Of a stretch of DNA of 64,000 bases, positions 45,564 to 55,177 are shown one piece after another. Made by a program: the position numbers and the translations under genes. The notes under the pieces were generated by a model. That model searched no databases and was not told the origin of the DNA. It saw only the letters and a list, made by a program, of their open reading frames with translations. Each line of letters opens with the position of its first letter. The stretch's first letter is position 1. The stretch spans positions 372,001-436,000 of the forward strand of contig CBDBEU010000004.1 of assembly GCA_965204565.1 (NCBI GenBank), written 5' to 3'. This stretch comes from CBDBEU01 sp965204565. Lineage in GTDB: Bacteria; Pseudomonadota; Alphaproteobacteria; Rhizobiales; TMED25.

Positions 45564-46497
45564 TTCGACTACTGGGCCACCGGCGCTGGCACCGACGACA
45601 CGCTGAAGGGCGTTGCGTGGGTGCTGAAAAAGGAGCGCCCTAAGGTCGAGGTTATCGTATGTGAGCTCGACAATTCGCAGGTGCTGGGCAGCGGCATTGA
45701 ACAGAGCCGCGATGCCGACGGCGGACCGGCGATGAGTCATCCGCTGTTCCGGCCGCATCTGATGCAGGGCTGGAGCCCGGATTTCATTCCCAAGCTGGTC
45801 GAGGATGCGGTGTAAGCAAAGCTGATCGACAAGGTGTTGCCGATCGCGGGCGATAATGCGCTTGAAATTGCGCGCAAGGAAGGCACATTTACCGGCATCA
45901 CTGTTGGTGCCACTTTCGCGCGCGCCGACGAGCCCGGCGCCCAAATTCTTTGCATGCTGCCAGATACCGTCGAGCGTTATCTTTCAACCGTGCTGTTCGA
46001 GGACATTCCGGTCGATATGAGCGATGAGGAAATCGAGATTTCGCGCTTGACCCCACCTTCCACTTCGATGCCGGCGCACCGCCGTCGGCCGAGGGGGACG
46101 CAGCACCGGTCGCCGCTCCCCGCACCGACCGCCACAAGGCCATCGACTTCGTTGAGGAGATGGTGAGCGATAGCAATCAGCCGGTGGTGATGTTCGCGCT
46201 TGAATGGTGTGAATTCTGCTGGTCGCTAAGGCGCATGTTCGCCCATTACGGCATTGAGTACCGCTCGGTCGATCTTGACAGCGTCTCGAGTATCAGGAAA
46301 AAAACTGGGGCGGCGATATTCGCAATGCGTTGCGCGAGCGCACCGGGATGGTGACCATCCCGCAAATCTTTGTGGCCGGTGAATTTGTCGGCGGCTGCAC
46401 CGAAACATTCGACGCCTTCAACGATGGCAAGCTGCAAACTTTGTTTGGAAAGGCAATGTCGCGCTCAACGATGCCTATTCGTTCCTGCCGGGCTGAC
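45564..46497 (+). pseudogene. Cysteine synthase-glutaredoxin fusion, degenerate
   Basis: From 45564 the frame reads YWATGAGTDDTLKGVAWVLK, VCELDNSQVLGSGIEQSRDA and HLMQGWSPDFIPKLVEDAV, the second half of a PLP-dependent cysteine synthase. A TAA at 45813 interrupts it. The text resumes GDNALEIARKEGTFTGITVG and ILCMLPDTVERYLSTVLF. In another frame follows a glutaredoxin with active site WCEFCWSL, and after a third shift MVTIPQIFVAGEFVGGCTET. The N-terminal half with the PLP-binding Lys is missing. Fusions of cysteine synthase and glutaredoxin are known, but this copy cannot work. Confidence 0.75.
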
Positions 46498-46565
46498 TGC
46501 ATCCGCGTCAGAAGGCATCGGCGGCCTGAGGGGGAGTGGGCTGGTGCCGCCTATCCAAAAAAGCT

Positions 46566-47771
46566 TCAAATCACCTTGTCGGCGCGCAGCTGTTCGATCT
46601 CATCGCCGCTAAGGCCGAGAACGGTCTCAAGGAGCTCATCGGTGTGTGCACCGAGCGCCGGACCGGCGGAGCGTATACGCCCCGGCGTTTGTGACAGTTT
46701 GGGCTGCACATCGGGCATCAGCACCTGATCGAGTTCGCTGTCGGCCACGCGGGTTAGCGTCTTGCGGTGCAGGAGCTGCGGGTCGTTGACCAGATCGGCG
46801 ACATTGGCTACCGGACCGACCGCGACTTCGGCATCGGCCAGAATTTCGACAAGCTGATCTTGGGTGTACTGCGCCACCCAGTCGCCGACGATCTGATCAA
46901 TCGCCTCGACATTGGCGAGCCGGTCGCGATTGGTGGCAAAGCGCGGGTCTTGCGCAAGTTCGGGCTGGCCCATGACGTTGAACAGGCGCTCGGCGATCGA
47001 CTGGGTTGAGGCGGCAATCGCCACCCAGCGGCCATCCTTGGTCAAATAGGTGTTGCGCGGCGCCGAGGCGGAGCGGTTGCCCTGACGCTTTGGCACAACG
47101 CCGAGCTGGTCAAATTCGACGAAATAGACACCGAGAATGGCGGTCAGCGATTCCAGTAGGCTGACATCGATCACCTGCCCCTCGCCGCCCCTATGCGCGC
47201 GCGCGCGCAGGGCCACAAGCACGCCAAAGGCGGCATAAAGAGCCGCACAATTGTCGGCCAGCGGAAAGGGCGGCAGTGTGGGCGGGCCATCAGGCTCGCC
47301 GGTCATATCGGCAAAACCGCTCATCGCCTCGGCCAGTGTGCCAAAGCCCGGACGATTCTGGTAAGGGCCGTCCTGACCGAAGCCTGAAAGATGCACCAGA
47401 ATGAGGCCGCGCGCATGCTGCTTGAGGCGCTCATAGCCCAAGTTCCAACGATCGAGCGTGCCCGGGCGAAAGCTCTCGATCAGCGCATCAGCCTGGGTCG
47501 TCTCGATCAGGCGGCACAGCAGGTCCTGTCCCTTGGGATCACGCAGATTGAGCGTGATCGATTTCTTGTTGCGCGACAGGAGCTTAGAGAAAAGCGAAGC
47601 GCCATCGCGCGCCTTGCCGAACTGGCGCACCGGATCGCCGGCGCCGGGCTGTTCGACCTTGATGACATCGGCGCCGAAATCGCCCAGCAACATGGCGATG
47701 GTGGGCCCGGCGATCACCTGCCCGCAATCAATCACCGTCAGTCCGGACAGCGGCATATCCTGATCACTCAT
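46566..47771 (-). CDS. Family III CoA-transferase (CaiB/BaiF type)
   Basis: A 401-residue enzyme that moves CoA between organic acids. It has the N-terminal signature VIAGPTIAMLLGDFGADVIK with VEQPGAGDPVR, the catalytic Asp in PLADNCAALYAAFG near residue 172, and DVSLLESLTAILG. It is intact, with normal length. The next upstream gene, a CitE-like lyase, is broken; together they would form a CoA-activation and cleavage pair, as in itaconate- or citramalate-type pathways. With the lyase dead, the transferase may work with the intact CitE-like protein at 10.5 kb. Confidence 0.9.
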   Translation of the reverse strand: MSDQDMPLSGLTVIDCGQVIAGPTIAMLLGDFGADVIKVEQPGAGDPVRQFGKARDGASLFSKLLSRNKKSITLNLRDPKGQDLLCRLIETTQADALIESFRPGTLDRWNLGYERLKQHARGLILVHLSGFGQDGPYQNRPGFGTLAEAMSGFADMTGEPDGPPTLPPFPLADNCAALYAAFGVLVALRARAHRGGEGQVIDVSLLESLTAILGVYFVEFDQLGVVPKRQGNRSASAPRNTYLTKDGRWVAIAASTQSIAERLFNVMGQPELAQDPRFATNRDRLANVEAIDQIVGDWVAQYTQDQLVEILADAEVAVGPVANVADLVNDPQLLHRKTLTRVADSELDQVLMPDVQPKLSQTPGRIRSAGPALGAHTDELLETVLGLSGDEIEQLRADKVI

Positions 47772-47778
47772 TTTCGGT

Positions 47779-48660
47779 TCATCCCGGGCTCGTTACCCCC
47801 CCCAGCCCTGTCAGGCCTACCTGCCCCAGCACCCGCCTGGCATTGACCACCATCGCATAGTCGATCATGCGCCCGCCGACCTTGATTGCGGCAATACTTT
47901 TTGCTTCGGCTCGGGTGAAAGCCGTGATCACATTGTTTGCGTGGGCGACCTCTTCCGGCGTTGGCGCGAAAGCTGCGTGGATCTGCGCGATGTGGCGCGG
48001 ATGGATCGCCATCTTGCCGGTATAGCCGGCATCGCGTGCGGCTCTTGCCGAAGCGGCCACCACCTCATCATCAAGCCGGGTGCAGGCGCCATCGACGATG
48101 CAGGAAATGCTGCCGCGCGGGCGGCAATGGCAACGCTTGAGCGCACATGGGGCACTGTGCCAGCCTCATCAGACCACAAGCCCGCCCATTTCGGCGTGAA
48201 GATCACCGCCCTCGGCAGTGCCGGCAGATAGTGCGGTGACGCGTTTTGATGTGGATGCCAGTTCAAAGGCGAAATGGACACCGCGTGCGGTCTCCAAGCT
48301 CAGCAAAAGATTGACCTCACCAACCGCCATGCCGCACTCGGCTTCAAGGCGTGAGAGCCCTTCATCAACCCGCTTCACCTCCTCGACCTTTTCGGCCATG
48401 GGCAGCCAGATACCTGCGAGTTCGGGCATGCAGATGGCGGCGAGATCATCTTCGAGCAACCCCGTGGGTACGGCATTGACGCGCACATAGACCGACCGTG
48501 CGGCGCCATAGCGCACGGTGTGCTCGCGCACCAGCGCGCGTGCTTCGGCGACCGCATCTTCAAGATCGAAGATCACCGCATCGGCATCGCTCTCAGCTGC
48601 CCTTTGCAGCATTTTTTTCATTGCTGCCGGGGCTGAACAGGAACGAGCGCAAAGCGCTCT
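47779..48660 (-). pseudogene. CitE-like CoA-ester lyase, frameshifted
   Basis: Pieces of one lyase lie in several frames. LRSFLFSPGSNEK, before the A7 run near 48615, continues as AESDADAVIFDLEDAVAEAR and LLSLETARGVHFAFELAS, then TALSAGTAEGGDLHAEMGG. A shift gives WSDEAGTVPHVRSSVAIAAR, another gives CIVDGACTRLDDEVV, and the last part reads GYTGKMAIHPRHIAQIHAAF. At least three breaks are present, so it is a true pseudogene. Order and motifs match the intact paralogue at 10479-11333. Confidence 0.82.
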
Positions 48661-48668
48661 CGGCAGGA

Positions 48669-50030
48669 TCAAGCGGCACGGGAGTTCCGGCTTGCGCCCG
48701 ACGCTTTTTGCGCCTGCTTCAACTCGCGCACATAGGGGCCGTATTCGACCTCGAGATTCATGCGCGGTTCGTTGTGAAACTTGTTCTCGATCATTTCGCG
48801 GCGCCCGCCCACCTCTTCCCACATTTCCTCAGATGTGGGCAGGCCGCAAACGCCAAGCTTGATATTGCGCGCCCAGATCGCCTGTTGTTCGTAGACCGGG
48901 TTGGAGGCCCAATCGAGATTGAAATAGCCGACGAAATAAAGCCCCGGCAGATCGGGCGGCACAACGCGTTTGTAGAGCGGCAGAATGGTGTCCTTATTCT
49001 TGAGCAGGTCTGAATCAAGGAATGGAAACTCAACGCTGTAGCCGGTGGCAGCGATCAGGGCATCAAATTCCTCGGCCGAGCCGTCATTGAATTTGATGGT
49101 CTGGCCATTGATGCCCTCAATGCCGCCCTTCAGTGTGACGCGGCCATATTTGAGCTGGCTGAGGAAAAACTGGTTGGAACAGGGATGCCCCCTCTTTTCG
49201 GGCAGCTTGATGCCATAGTCCGACATGCGGCCCCACACCATGCGCACCACGAGATTGTTGAGAAACTTGGCAAGCCACATCTTGGCGCCCAGCGGCAGCA
49301 GCGGCAGGTCGTGGATGCGGCCCGCCAGCCGCGTCATCGGATAGCCAAAGGCATATTTCGGCCAGATGAAACCGCCGGTCCTTGCCGAGACAACGACACG
49401 CGATCCTACATGGGCAAGGTCGGAGGCGATGTCTAGGGCTGAATTGCCAAAGCCGATGACGCAGACGCGGCGGTCAACATAGGGCTTTGGATCGCGGTAG
49501 CTCGCGGCATGGATGAACTCGCCGGAAAACGTGCCTGGCAGGTCCGGCCAGCGCGGCAGATGCAGATGCCCGGTGCAGACACATACGGCGCTGAAGCGGT
49601 TGGTCTGCGAACCATTGATCTCAATGTCCCAGCCGCCGCCCTCTGCCTCAGGCACCGGCGTCAATTTGGTGACCTTGCTGTGAAAGCGGATCAGCTTGTC
49701 GACATCGAAATTTTCCGCATAACCCCTGAGATAGGCGAGCATTTCGGTGTGATGGGCATAGTCCTGCACGCCCTTCTTGAATGGATAGTCCTTGAGCTGG
49801 GTGAGATAGGTATCGGTATTGATGTGCAGGTTCTTGTAGGCAACTGAAAAACCGTTGTCGTTGTTGTAGTCCCACAGGCCTCCGATGAAACTGCCGAGTT
49901 CGAACACGGTAACATCGAAGCCGGCCTGCATCATCGTCTTGGCCGAAATCAGTCCTGCCGCGCCTGCTCCAATGACGGCGATCTTCTTGTTTTCAGGGGA
50001 TTGAGGCACGTCCATGCCGATGCCTTTCAT
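48669..50030 (-). CDS. Flavin-containing monooxygenase (FMO-like)
   Basis: A 453-residue class B flavin monooxygenase. The FAD site is IAVIGAGAAGLISAKTM, the FMO fingerprint region is FSGEFIHAASYRDP, the NADPH site is VCVIGFGNSALDIASDLA, and the ATG motif is DALIAATGYS. These enzymes oxygenate N or S atoms or ketones with NADPH and oxygen. I choose the ATG at 50030; a second Met at 50015 also fits, and the long upstream extension overlaps tRNA-Pro and is rejected. It lies between tRNA-Pro and the CoA-enzyme genes, all minus. The substrate is unknown; N-oxygenation of an amine would fit the catabolic theme of the window. Confidence 0.88.
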   Translation of the reverse strand: MKGIGMDVPQSPENKKIAVIGAGAAGLISAKTMMQAGFDVTVFELGSFIGGLWDYNNDNGFSVAYKNLHINTDTYLTQLKDYPFKKGVQDYAHHTEMLAYLRGYAENFDVDKLIRFHSKVTKLTPVPEAEGGGWDIEINGSQTNRFSAVCVCTGHLHLPRWPDLPGTFSGEFIHAASYRDPKPYVDRRVCVIGFGNSALDIASDLAHVGSRVVVSARTGGFIWPKYAFGYPMTRLAGRIHDLPLLPLGAKMWLAKFLNNLVVRMVWGRMSDYGIKLPEKRGHPCSNQFFLSQLKYGRVTLKGGIEGINGQTIKFNDGSAEEFDALIAATGYSVEFPFLDSDLLKNKDTILPLYKRVVPPDLPGLYFVGYFNLDWASNPVYEQQAIWARNIKLGVCGLPTSEEMWEEVGGRREMIENKFHNEPRMNLEVEYGPYVRELKQAQKASGASRNSRAA

Positions 50031-50143
50031 TGCGATCACTGGTCGGGCAGACAGGCGCAAAGCCCAGCAGAACAGTGTTATGCCACAATTGCAGCACGCT
50101 CGAAAATGGCCGGGCCGATGCCGCAATATTGCAGCCACATGGA

Positions 50144-50220
50144 TGGTCGGGGCGGCAGGATTTGAACCTGCGACCCCCTGCTCCCAAAGCAGGTGCGCTA
50201 CCAGGCTGCGCTACGCCCCG
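50144..50220 (-). tRNA. tRNA-Pro (anticodon UGG)
   Basis: A 77-base minus-strand cloverleaf: acceptor CGGGGCG pairs with CGCCCCG, D-arm AGCGCAGCCTGGTAGCGC, anticodon loop TTTGGGA with UGG in a perfect CCTGC/GCAGG stem, T-loop TTCAAAT, and encoded CCA at 50146-50144. It appears functional. Confidence 0.95.
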
Positions 50221-50493
50221 AACCGAAGGATGAATCGCGGGATTCTGCCGGGGGTCATCGCAGATTGAGGCGCGCGCGGCAAGCCCGAACATGTGAGCCA
50301 ACCGGCAATTGACATGTGGCTTGAACCTCAGCGTCGCGAAACACTTAAGCAACACTGCTTGGTTGATTGTCCCACGGCCCGATGTTGCGCAAGTGATATT
50401 TCTTTCGACAGGCCGCCGGTCGCACCATGCCGTAAATGCCGCAGACATCGATATTACCCGCACCGTTATCGATGATCCGGGGAGACAGGTTTC

Positions 50494-50658
50494 ATGCGAT
50501 TCATCTATCTGGTTCAGGGCGACAAGGCGGTGTTTCCCTATCTGTTGCCGCCGGGCCGTGCCGCGCAATCGGACAATTTGCGCCAATGCTACGCAGAAAT
50601 GGTGCATCTAGATATTTTCCCTGAACAGAAACTGCGTCTTGTCGATCTGTGGCTGTAG
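50494..50658 (+). CDS. Small hypothetical protein (54 residues)
   Basis: A GGGGAGA ribosome site 7-8 bases upstream of the ATG at 50494 and a 54-codon frame ending TAG. The protein begins MRFIYLVQGDKAVFPYLLPP and ends PEQKLRLVDLWL, compact and with no transmembrane segment. I do not know the family. It is flanked by tRNA-Pro and the DUF192 gene. The ribosome site and protein-like text make it a reasonable small gene; otherwise the 270 bases before it hold nothing recognisable. Confidence 0.42.
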   Translation: MRFIYLVQGDKAVFPYLLPPGRAAQSDNLRQCYAEMVHLDIFPEQKLRLVDLWL

Positions 50659-50713
50659 GATTTCGAAACGGTCCGCGGCTAGCCCGCGCCTGCCCCTCCC
50701 CCGCACCAACTTA

Positions 50714-51135
50714 CTACTGCGGCACCAGCATTCGGTTGCCAGGGGCAATGCCGAGCCGCCGCGCGGTGCCGCCCGGCAATTCTAGGACAAAGCGGGTCGG
50801 CTTGCCGGCGTTTATCGTCTTTTCCGAAAAGGGCTCGGTGCGCGCAGCAATGCTGTGGATCACGCCATCGGCGCCGGCAAACAGCATGTCGAGTGAAATA
50901 TAGGTATTGCGCATCCACATCGACACGCTTTGCTCCTCACCAAAATCGAACAGCATGCCGCGATCAGGTGCAAGCGAGCGGCGAAACATCAGCCCCTTGG
51001 CGCGCTCGGCATGGGAAACTGCAATCTCGACCTGGAAGTGATGCGCACCGGAGGCGCCCTCAATGGTGAAGGGCTTCAGCCCCTCACCATCAACGGGAGC
51101 GGCAATTGCCGGTGCAAGCGCACCGGCAATTGCCG
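50714..51135 (-). CDS. DUF192 protein, probably exported; start unresolved
   Basis: The C-terminal 115 residues are a DUF192 domain: SHAERAKGLMFRRSLAPDRG, MLFDFGEEQSVSMWMRNTYI, TRFVLELPGGTARRLGI. Before it the frame reads VAAIAGALAPAIAAPVDGEG, which looks like a signal peptide and cleavage site. No ATG, GTG or TTG lies in frame just upstream. The frame stays open through the cold-shock gene, so the true start is unclear: an unusual codon, a lost start, or a sequence error. The signal-peptide segment is encoded by a perfect 36-base palindrome. The cold-shock gene directly upstream is on the same strand. Confidence 0.75.
51100..51135. terminator. 16-bp perfect palindromic hairpin between the cold-shock and DUF192 genes
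   Basis: Arm CGGCAATTGCCGGTGC (51100-51115) pairs perfectly with 51120-51135 around the loop AAGC. It begins four bases after the stop codon of the cold-shock gene (minus strand) and lies inside the region that reads as the DUF192 signal peptide. No T-tract follows, so it may be a processing or attenuation hairpin rather than a simple terminator. Confidence 0.6.
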
Positions 51136-51138
51136 CGA

Positions 51139-51750
51139 CTATTCGGGTTCGTAATCGGCGTCGGGGTGATCGACATCGACCATCTCCGCCTCGTCGTCCT
51201 CGCCAAACCGCACTTCCGCCGCCATCAGGCCCTTGGGCCCTTCGCCGAACCTGACCAGCAATTGCTGACCAGTGATCAACTCGGGAACGCCATCCCGGCG
51301 CAGGGTCTCCATATGCACGAAGATGTCCGGCGTTCCCTCGCCGCGCGTCAGAAATCCGTAACCGCGTACCCGATTGAACCATTTGACAACCGCCCACTCG
51401 AAATCACTGGTCGGCACCACCATCACCCGGGTTCGGGCAACAGGCCAAGCCGGCATCGGACGGGGGAGAATTCCATTCTCCAGCGACAGCACACGCATTG
51501 CCTGCATGCCCTTGGGGCCTTCTACGACCTCGCAGACAACCTTGGCACCTTCCACCACCGCTTGGTAACCATCACGCTTTAAACAAGAAGAATGAATGAG
51601 GATGTCAGGGCCGCCCTCGTCGGGAATAATGAAACCATATCCACGTACAGTATCAAACCACTTAACCTCGCCTGCCATCTCGAAGACGTCTTCAAGAATC
51701 TCCGTCTGGTCTTTTTTTATTGGCTGAAGTTGTAGCAATTTCTCCCCCAT
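51139..51750 (-). CDS. Double cold-shock-domain protein
   Basis: A 203-residue nucleic-acid-binding protein with two cold-shock domains. The first is GEVKWFDTVRGYGFIIPDEG with GPDILIHSSCL; the second is AVVKWFNRVRGYGFLTRGEG with TPDIFVHMETL. Both keep the RNP1-like KWF and GYGF and the RNP2-like I-hydrophobic-VH patterns. An acidic tail (GEDDEAEMVDVDHPDADYEPE in part) ends the protein. The start is the ATG at 51750; 18 codons upstream are open but have no ribosome site. Two-domain versions next to DUF192 are common in Hyphomicrobiales. Confidence 0.9.
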   Translation of the reverse strand: MGEKLLQLQPIKKDQTEILEDVFEMAGEVKWFDTVRGYGFIIPDEGGPDILIHSSCLKRDGYQAVVEGAKVVCEVVEGPKGMQAMRVLSLENGILPRPMPAWPVARTRVMVVPTSDFEWAVVKWFNRVRGYGFLTRGEGTPDIFVHMETLRRDGVPELITGQQLLVRFGEGPKGLMAAEVRFGEDDEAEMVDVDHPDADYEPE

Positions 51751-52202
51751 CGCGAAGCAATATCGCACTCTTGGAACGCAATCGCGCCGTTTTTTAAACC
51801 ACACCTCTCACATGACCAGCCACGTAAAGCCTCATCACCGTATCAAGATTAACATTGATTCGAGTCATTTTACCATCGCGAACAACATTTTCCAGCCCAA
51901 TTTATGATTCCACAGCAATTCCCGGTAGAAATAATTTCCACTCATTGACGGCTGTTACGGTCGAGCTGCAATGAGCGGTTGGTTGGTCAGTTGCCCGGAC
52001 AACGAGGTTTCGGCCTTTGACACTGCTCTTTATTCGATTTTCAAATATGGCGGCACAATTGTTGCGGTCGAGGGGAATGAAACGCGAAATTTCCACGGCA
52101 AGCAGGACCCCAATAGAAATTTTGGCAAGACCAAGACTTAAGAGGGGCACAAAGTCGTGCCGGCACATGGTGACCAAACCCGCGCCATTGTTTACCGATC
52201 TA
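51751..52202. other. Stretch without a recognisable gene
   Basis: Between the cold-shock start and the hypothetical fragment no frame has recognisable motifs. The region just upstream of the cold-shock gene should hold its promoter and a long leader, as cold-shock messages often have, but no specific element can be pointed to. Confidence 0.4.
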
Positions 52203-52463
52203 ATGCTAAATCTCCGCCCCAGACAGCCTGCCTTTATCCTGACCTTGCACAACAACGCCAACGGCCACAGAGGCAATGGCGGTGGCGGGACCATCAGTGT
52301 TGAACGAAAAAGCTTTGTGTTGCATGGGATGCCTGCGCCGAATGGTGGGGATGAAGATGATGCTATATTGCTGGCGGGAACAAAACCCCCGGGCAAAGAT
52401 GCCAAGGCGCGTAAAGCGACGGAGGTGTTCCACAAGGCAGGCATCAACGTGATCTATGAATAA
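52203..52463 (+). pseudogene. Hypothetical protein fragment next to an IS5 remnant
   Basis: From the ATG at 52203 the frame reads LRPRQPAFILTLHNNANGHR, TISVERKSFVLHGMPAPNGG and ATEVFHKAGINVIYE, to a stop 20 bases before the IS5 terminal repeat. The text is protein-like and weakly recalls a family of uncharacterised bacterial proteins with a LHNN motif. I cannot name it. Position suggests truncation by the IS5 insertion. Confidence 0.3.
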
Positions 52464-52483
52464 ATATTCGCCCAGAAATAAAT

Positions 52484-53141
52484 GGACACCCTGCCGACCC
52501 CTGTCTGCTGCCTGGAATCGGGCGACGAGAGCGCATTTACGGCCGTGATGCGGGTCGGCCCTTTGCCTGGGTTGTGGTTCGGGATTTGGTTTCGCCGGGG
52601 CCGGGCTATGCCACGGCGCCTTTGCGCTCCCGGAATCAGGAGCCGTTTCATGTTGACTGCGATCCTGGCCCTCGCCCGGTCGATGCCGATGGTGCGGACG
52701 AAGAGCCCCATTCGTGTCTTCATCCCGACGAAGGGATGTTCGATCGCGGATCGGACCTTCGACCGTGCGGCATTGGCCCTCTCGTGATGCACGGGCATCG
52801 GCTTGCCGGGCGGACGGCGGAAATGGACCTTCGGGGTCAGCCCGGCCCGGGCGATTTTCTTATCGTTCTTCTGCGACCGATACGCCGTGTCCGCCCGGAC
52901 AGTCGAGCCGGTGGCAGTCGAGCCGGTGTTCGCCTGATCCGGAAGCTCGCCCGGTACGCGTCCGTCATGCCGGGCGGCGTCGGTGACGATCCATGTCCGG
53001 ACGAAGCCGTGGCGCCGGTTGGCATTGATATGGGATTTGCAGCCGAACACCGGCGTGGCGATTGCGCCCATCGCCGTGCCGTCCGGGCGCGTCTTCCTGC
53101 GCCCTCGCCTGAGCGTCCAACGCGCGTCGCGATCCTTTTGC
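52484..53141 (-). mobile_element. IS5-family fragment (third copy, C-terminal half)
   Basis: The terminal repeat GGACACCCTG starts at 52484 and the sequence follows the first IS5 copy up to CGATCCTTTTG near 53141, where it breaks off. The minus frame holds HERANAARSKVRSAIEHPFV and GLFVRTIGIDRARARIAVNM, the transposase C-terminus. The other half is missing; the membrane-protein frame begins immediately at the break. Confidence 0.78.
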
Positions 53142-53145
53142 GGGA

Positions 53146-54927
53146 CAATACAAGTCGCAGACCTCGCTCGATGCGGTCGGATTCGTCGTCATCGCGCTGC
53201 TGGCGGTCGCGTTCATCCACATGCAGTTTCGCAACGGCTACAATATTCCGTGGTGGGGCGACGACACCGCTTTCTTTCTCGGCCAATTCATGGAGCGGTT
53301 TCTGGATGTCGACTCCGTTTTCGAGAAGATCGCCTACTTCTTTTCAATCAGCAATCATCCACATGCGAAATTATCCGGGCGGCTGATTTCCTATGTTCAT
53401 TATCTGTTGTTCGGGATGGTCGATTTCGCCTTTCTGATCGTTGCGGGTAGTTGCATACTCTGTGCCTTCGTATTCGCCGTGCGCTTTACGCTCATCGGGA
53501 ATTTCCTGCTTGTAATCCCGTTCGGCGTCATCCTGCTCGCTCCCCATTGGACAAATTACTGGGTTACTCTGGCAGTCGGATATCCCTTCCTTTTACTCTA
53601 TGCGGCGCTGATTTATTGGCTGTTTTCAAGGAAGCGCGATTTCATGGCGCTGCCGATCGCGGCGGTCGCGTCCTTCACCCACTCTCCTGGGCTTTTCGTA
53701 TTCGTTCCCGTTCTCGTCATCCTGTTGCTGTCCCGTCCGATCGATTTTCGGCGCGTCGCGCTTTGGGGGCTGGTCTTCGCGCTGATGATCGTTCTCTACT
53801 ACTTTTTCGTATTGCAGCATGGGAAATCGGTCTTTCGCACCGACCAAACCGCTTCAATCGGACAGAGCCTGCTGTCGGGGATCGTGTATGGCGCGAAATT
53901 CGTCATGATGCCGTTCATACCCGTCCTGGGCAAGAGTTTGTGGGGCTATCTGGCGCTTGCCCCGGTTTTCGCGCTACCGGGGGTTGTCTTCGTCCATGGC
54001 ATCGTCAGGCGCGGTTTTCTCGCCTGCCCGGACAAGCGGGCCTCGTTCGCGTTTTATCTGTTTTGTCTGGCGCCCCTGGGCGCCGCCATTGTGACACGTG
54101 ACGACCCTTCGTCCCTGACCGACAATCCGTTTCCACGCTATCTTGTGTATTCACTGATGGCGTGGTCCGGAACATATGCGATTGCTTCAGTCACGGTGTC
54201 GAAATTCAGCGCCAAATCGTTTGTGGCGCTCGTATTCTCGGCGATGTTCATAATGACTTCGTATCACGCGTATCGCACCATAGATTCTTCCGCCGAAACA
54301 AGACTGTATGCGTGGTATGAACGCGGAACACGGGATGCGGACGATCAGAGTCGTTGGGAACCGCGCATATGGCAAGCGGCCGCCGAGCGCGGCATTTTCG
54401 CGCCGTCGTTTCCGGGCAGCGATCCATTGGAAGGGTCGGTTCCGCCGATAAGCGAATGGCGAAGCATATCGCAATTGGAAAATCTGCATTGGCGCCTGCT
54501 CAGAACGAATGACGATTTCATTCTGCTGGAGCTTCTGGGATCCCGCGTTTTGGGTGACGATGTTTCCGTCGTGCTCTCGACTTCCCGCGGCAATGAGCGG
54601 TTCTCGGTCTACAGACCGGATGTTGCACGTGTCATACATGCTCAGCCGGACGCGCAAGCGGCGGTGGACGGCGCGGGCGTAAACAGGAACGAACTTGTCG
54701 CGGCGGCATTCGCCCGGTATGTGAGCGGGCTGACCGTCAACGCGGTCGGGCTCATGGTCGACGGGCAGGTGTTTGAACTGGCCGCTGCTTCGCCGGGTGT
54801 TGACATGCCATCCAGAGGTTCGTGTTCCGCCAAAACGCAGATCATGCTCTGGGGTTCGCGGGGTTTGCAAGGCGTTCTGCCGCCCTCATGGCGACATTGT
54901 TTCGGCGGTGCGCGCAAAGGTGAATGA
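53146..54927 (+). pseudogene. Polytopic membrane protein (glycosyltransferase-like), 5' end lost to IS5
   Basis: The coding frame is open from the IS5 break: it reads KSQTSLDAVGFVVIALLAV, a first membrane segment, before the first ATG at 53221, so the true start has been cut off. About ten hydrophobic segments follow to residue 350 (for example FLLLYAALIYWLF, RRVALWGLVFALMIVLYYFF), then a soluble C-terminal domain of about 200 residues. An Asp-Asp pair in WWGDDTAFF near the first loop recalls GT-C-fold glycosyltransferases. Translation from 53221 would give 568 residues lacking the first segment. No named family is certain. Confidence 0.6.
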
Positions 54928-55012
54928 AACTGCCTTCAAGCGGGTTGCATCCCGGTTGCGCGCCCGTTCATTTTTTTGCTTCGAGGATAAATGGGCGCCC
55001 GACCCTGAACGT

Positions 55013-55108
55013 CTAGCTGAAAAACTGACCGCCATTCGCCGAAATCGTCGAACCGGTGATGAAACCGGCGTTGTCGGACGCCAGGAACACGACGCAGCGG
55101 GCGATTGC
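55013..55108 (-). pseudogene. Short-chain dehydrogenase, C-terminal fragment
   Basis: The minus frame reads ARCVVFLASDNAGFITGSTI and then SANGGQFFS before its stop at 55013. This is the characteristic C-terminus of short-chain dehydrogenases of the 3-oxoacyl/acetoacetyl-CoA reductase kind. The rest is gone; the fragment abuts the IS1380 remnant that begins just after 55110. Confidence 0.65.
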
Positions 55109-55177
55109 GATTGATGTGATTGATCGTTGGTTCTGTGATGAGAACCAATGTCTTGAGCGCATTTTGGGGCGCGGCAT

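Noticed and set aside
44831..45643. 270-codon plus frame as one protein
   Set aside because: The first half is antisense to the NDUFS4-like gene; only the short BTAD-like part near 45405-45543 has recognisable content.
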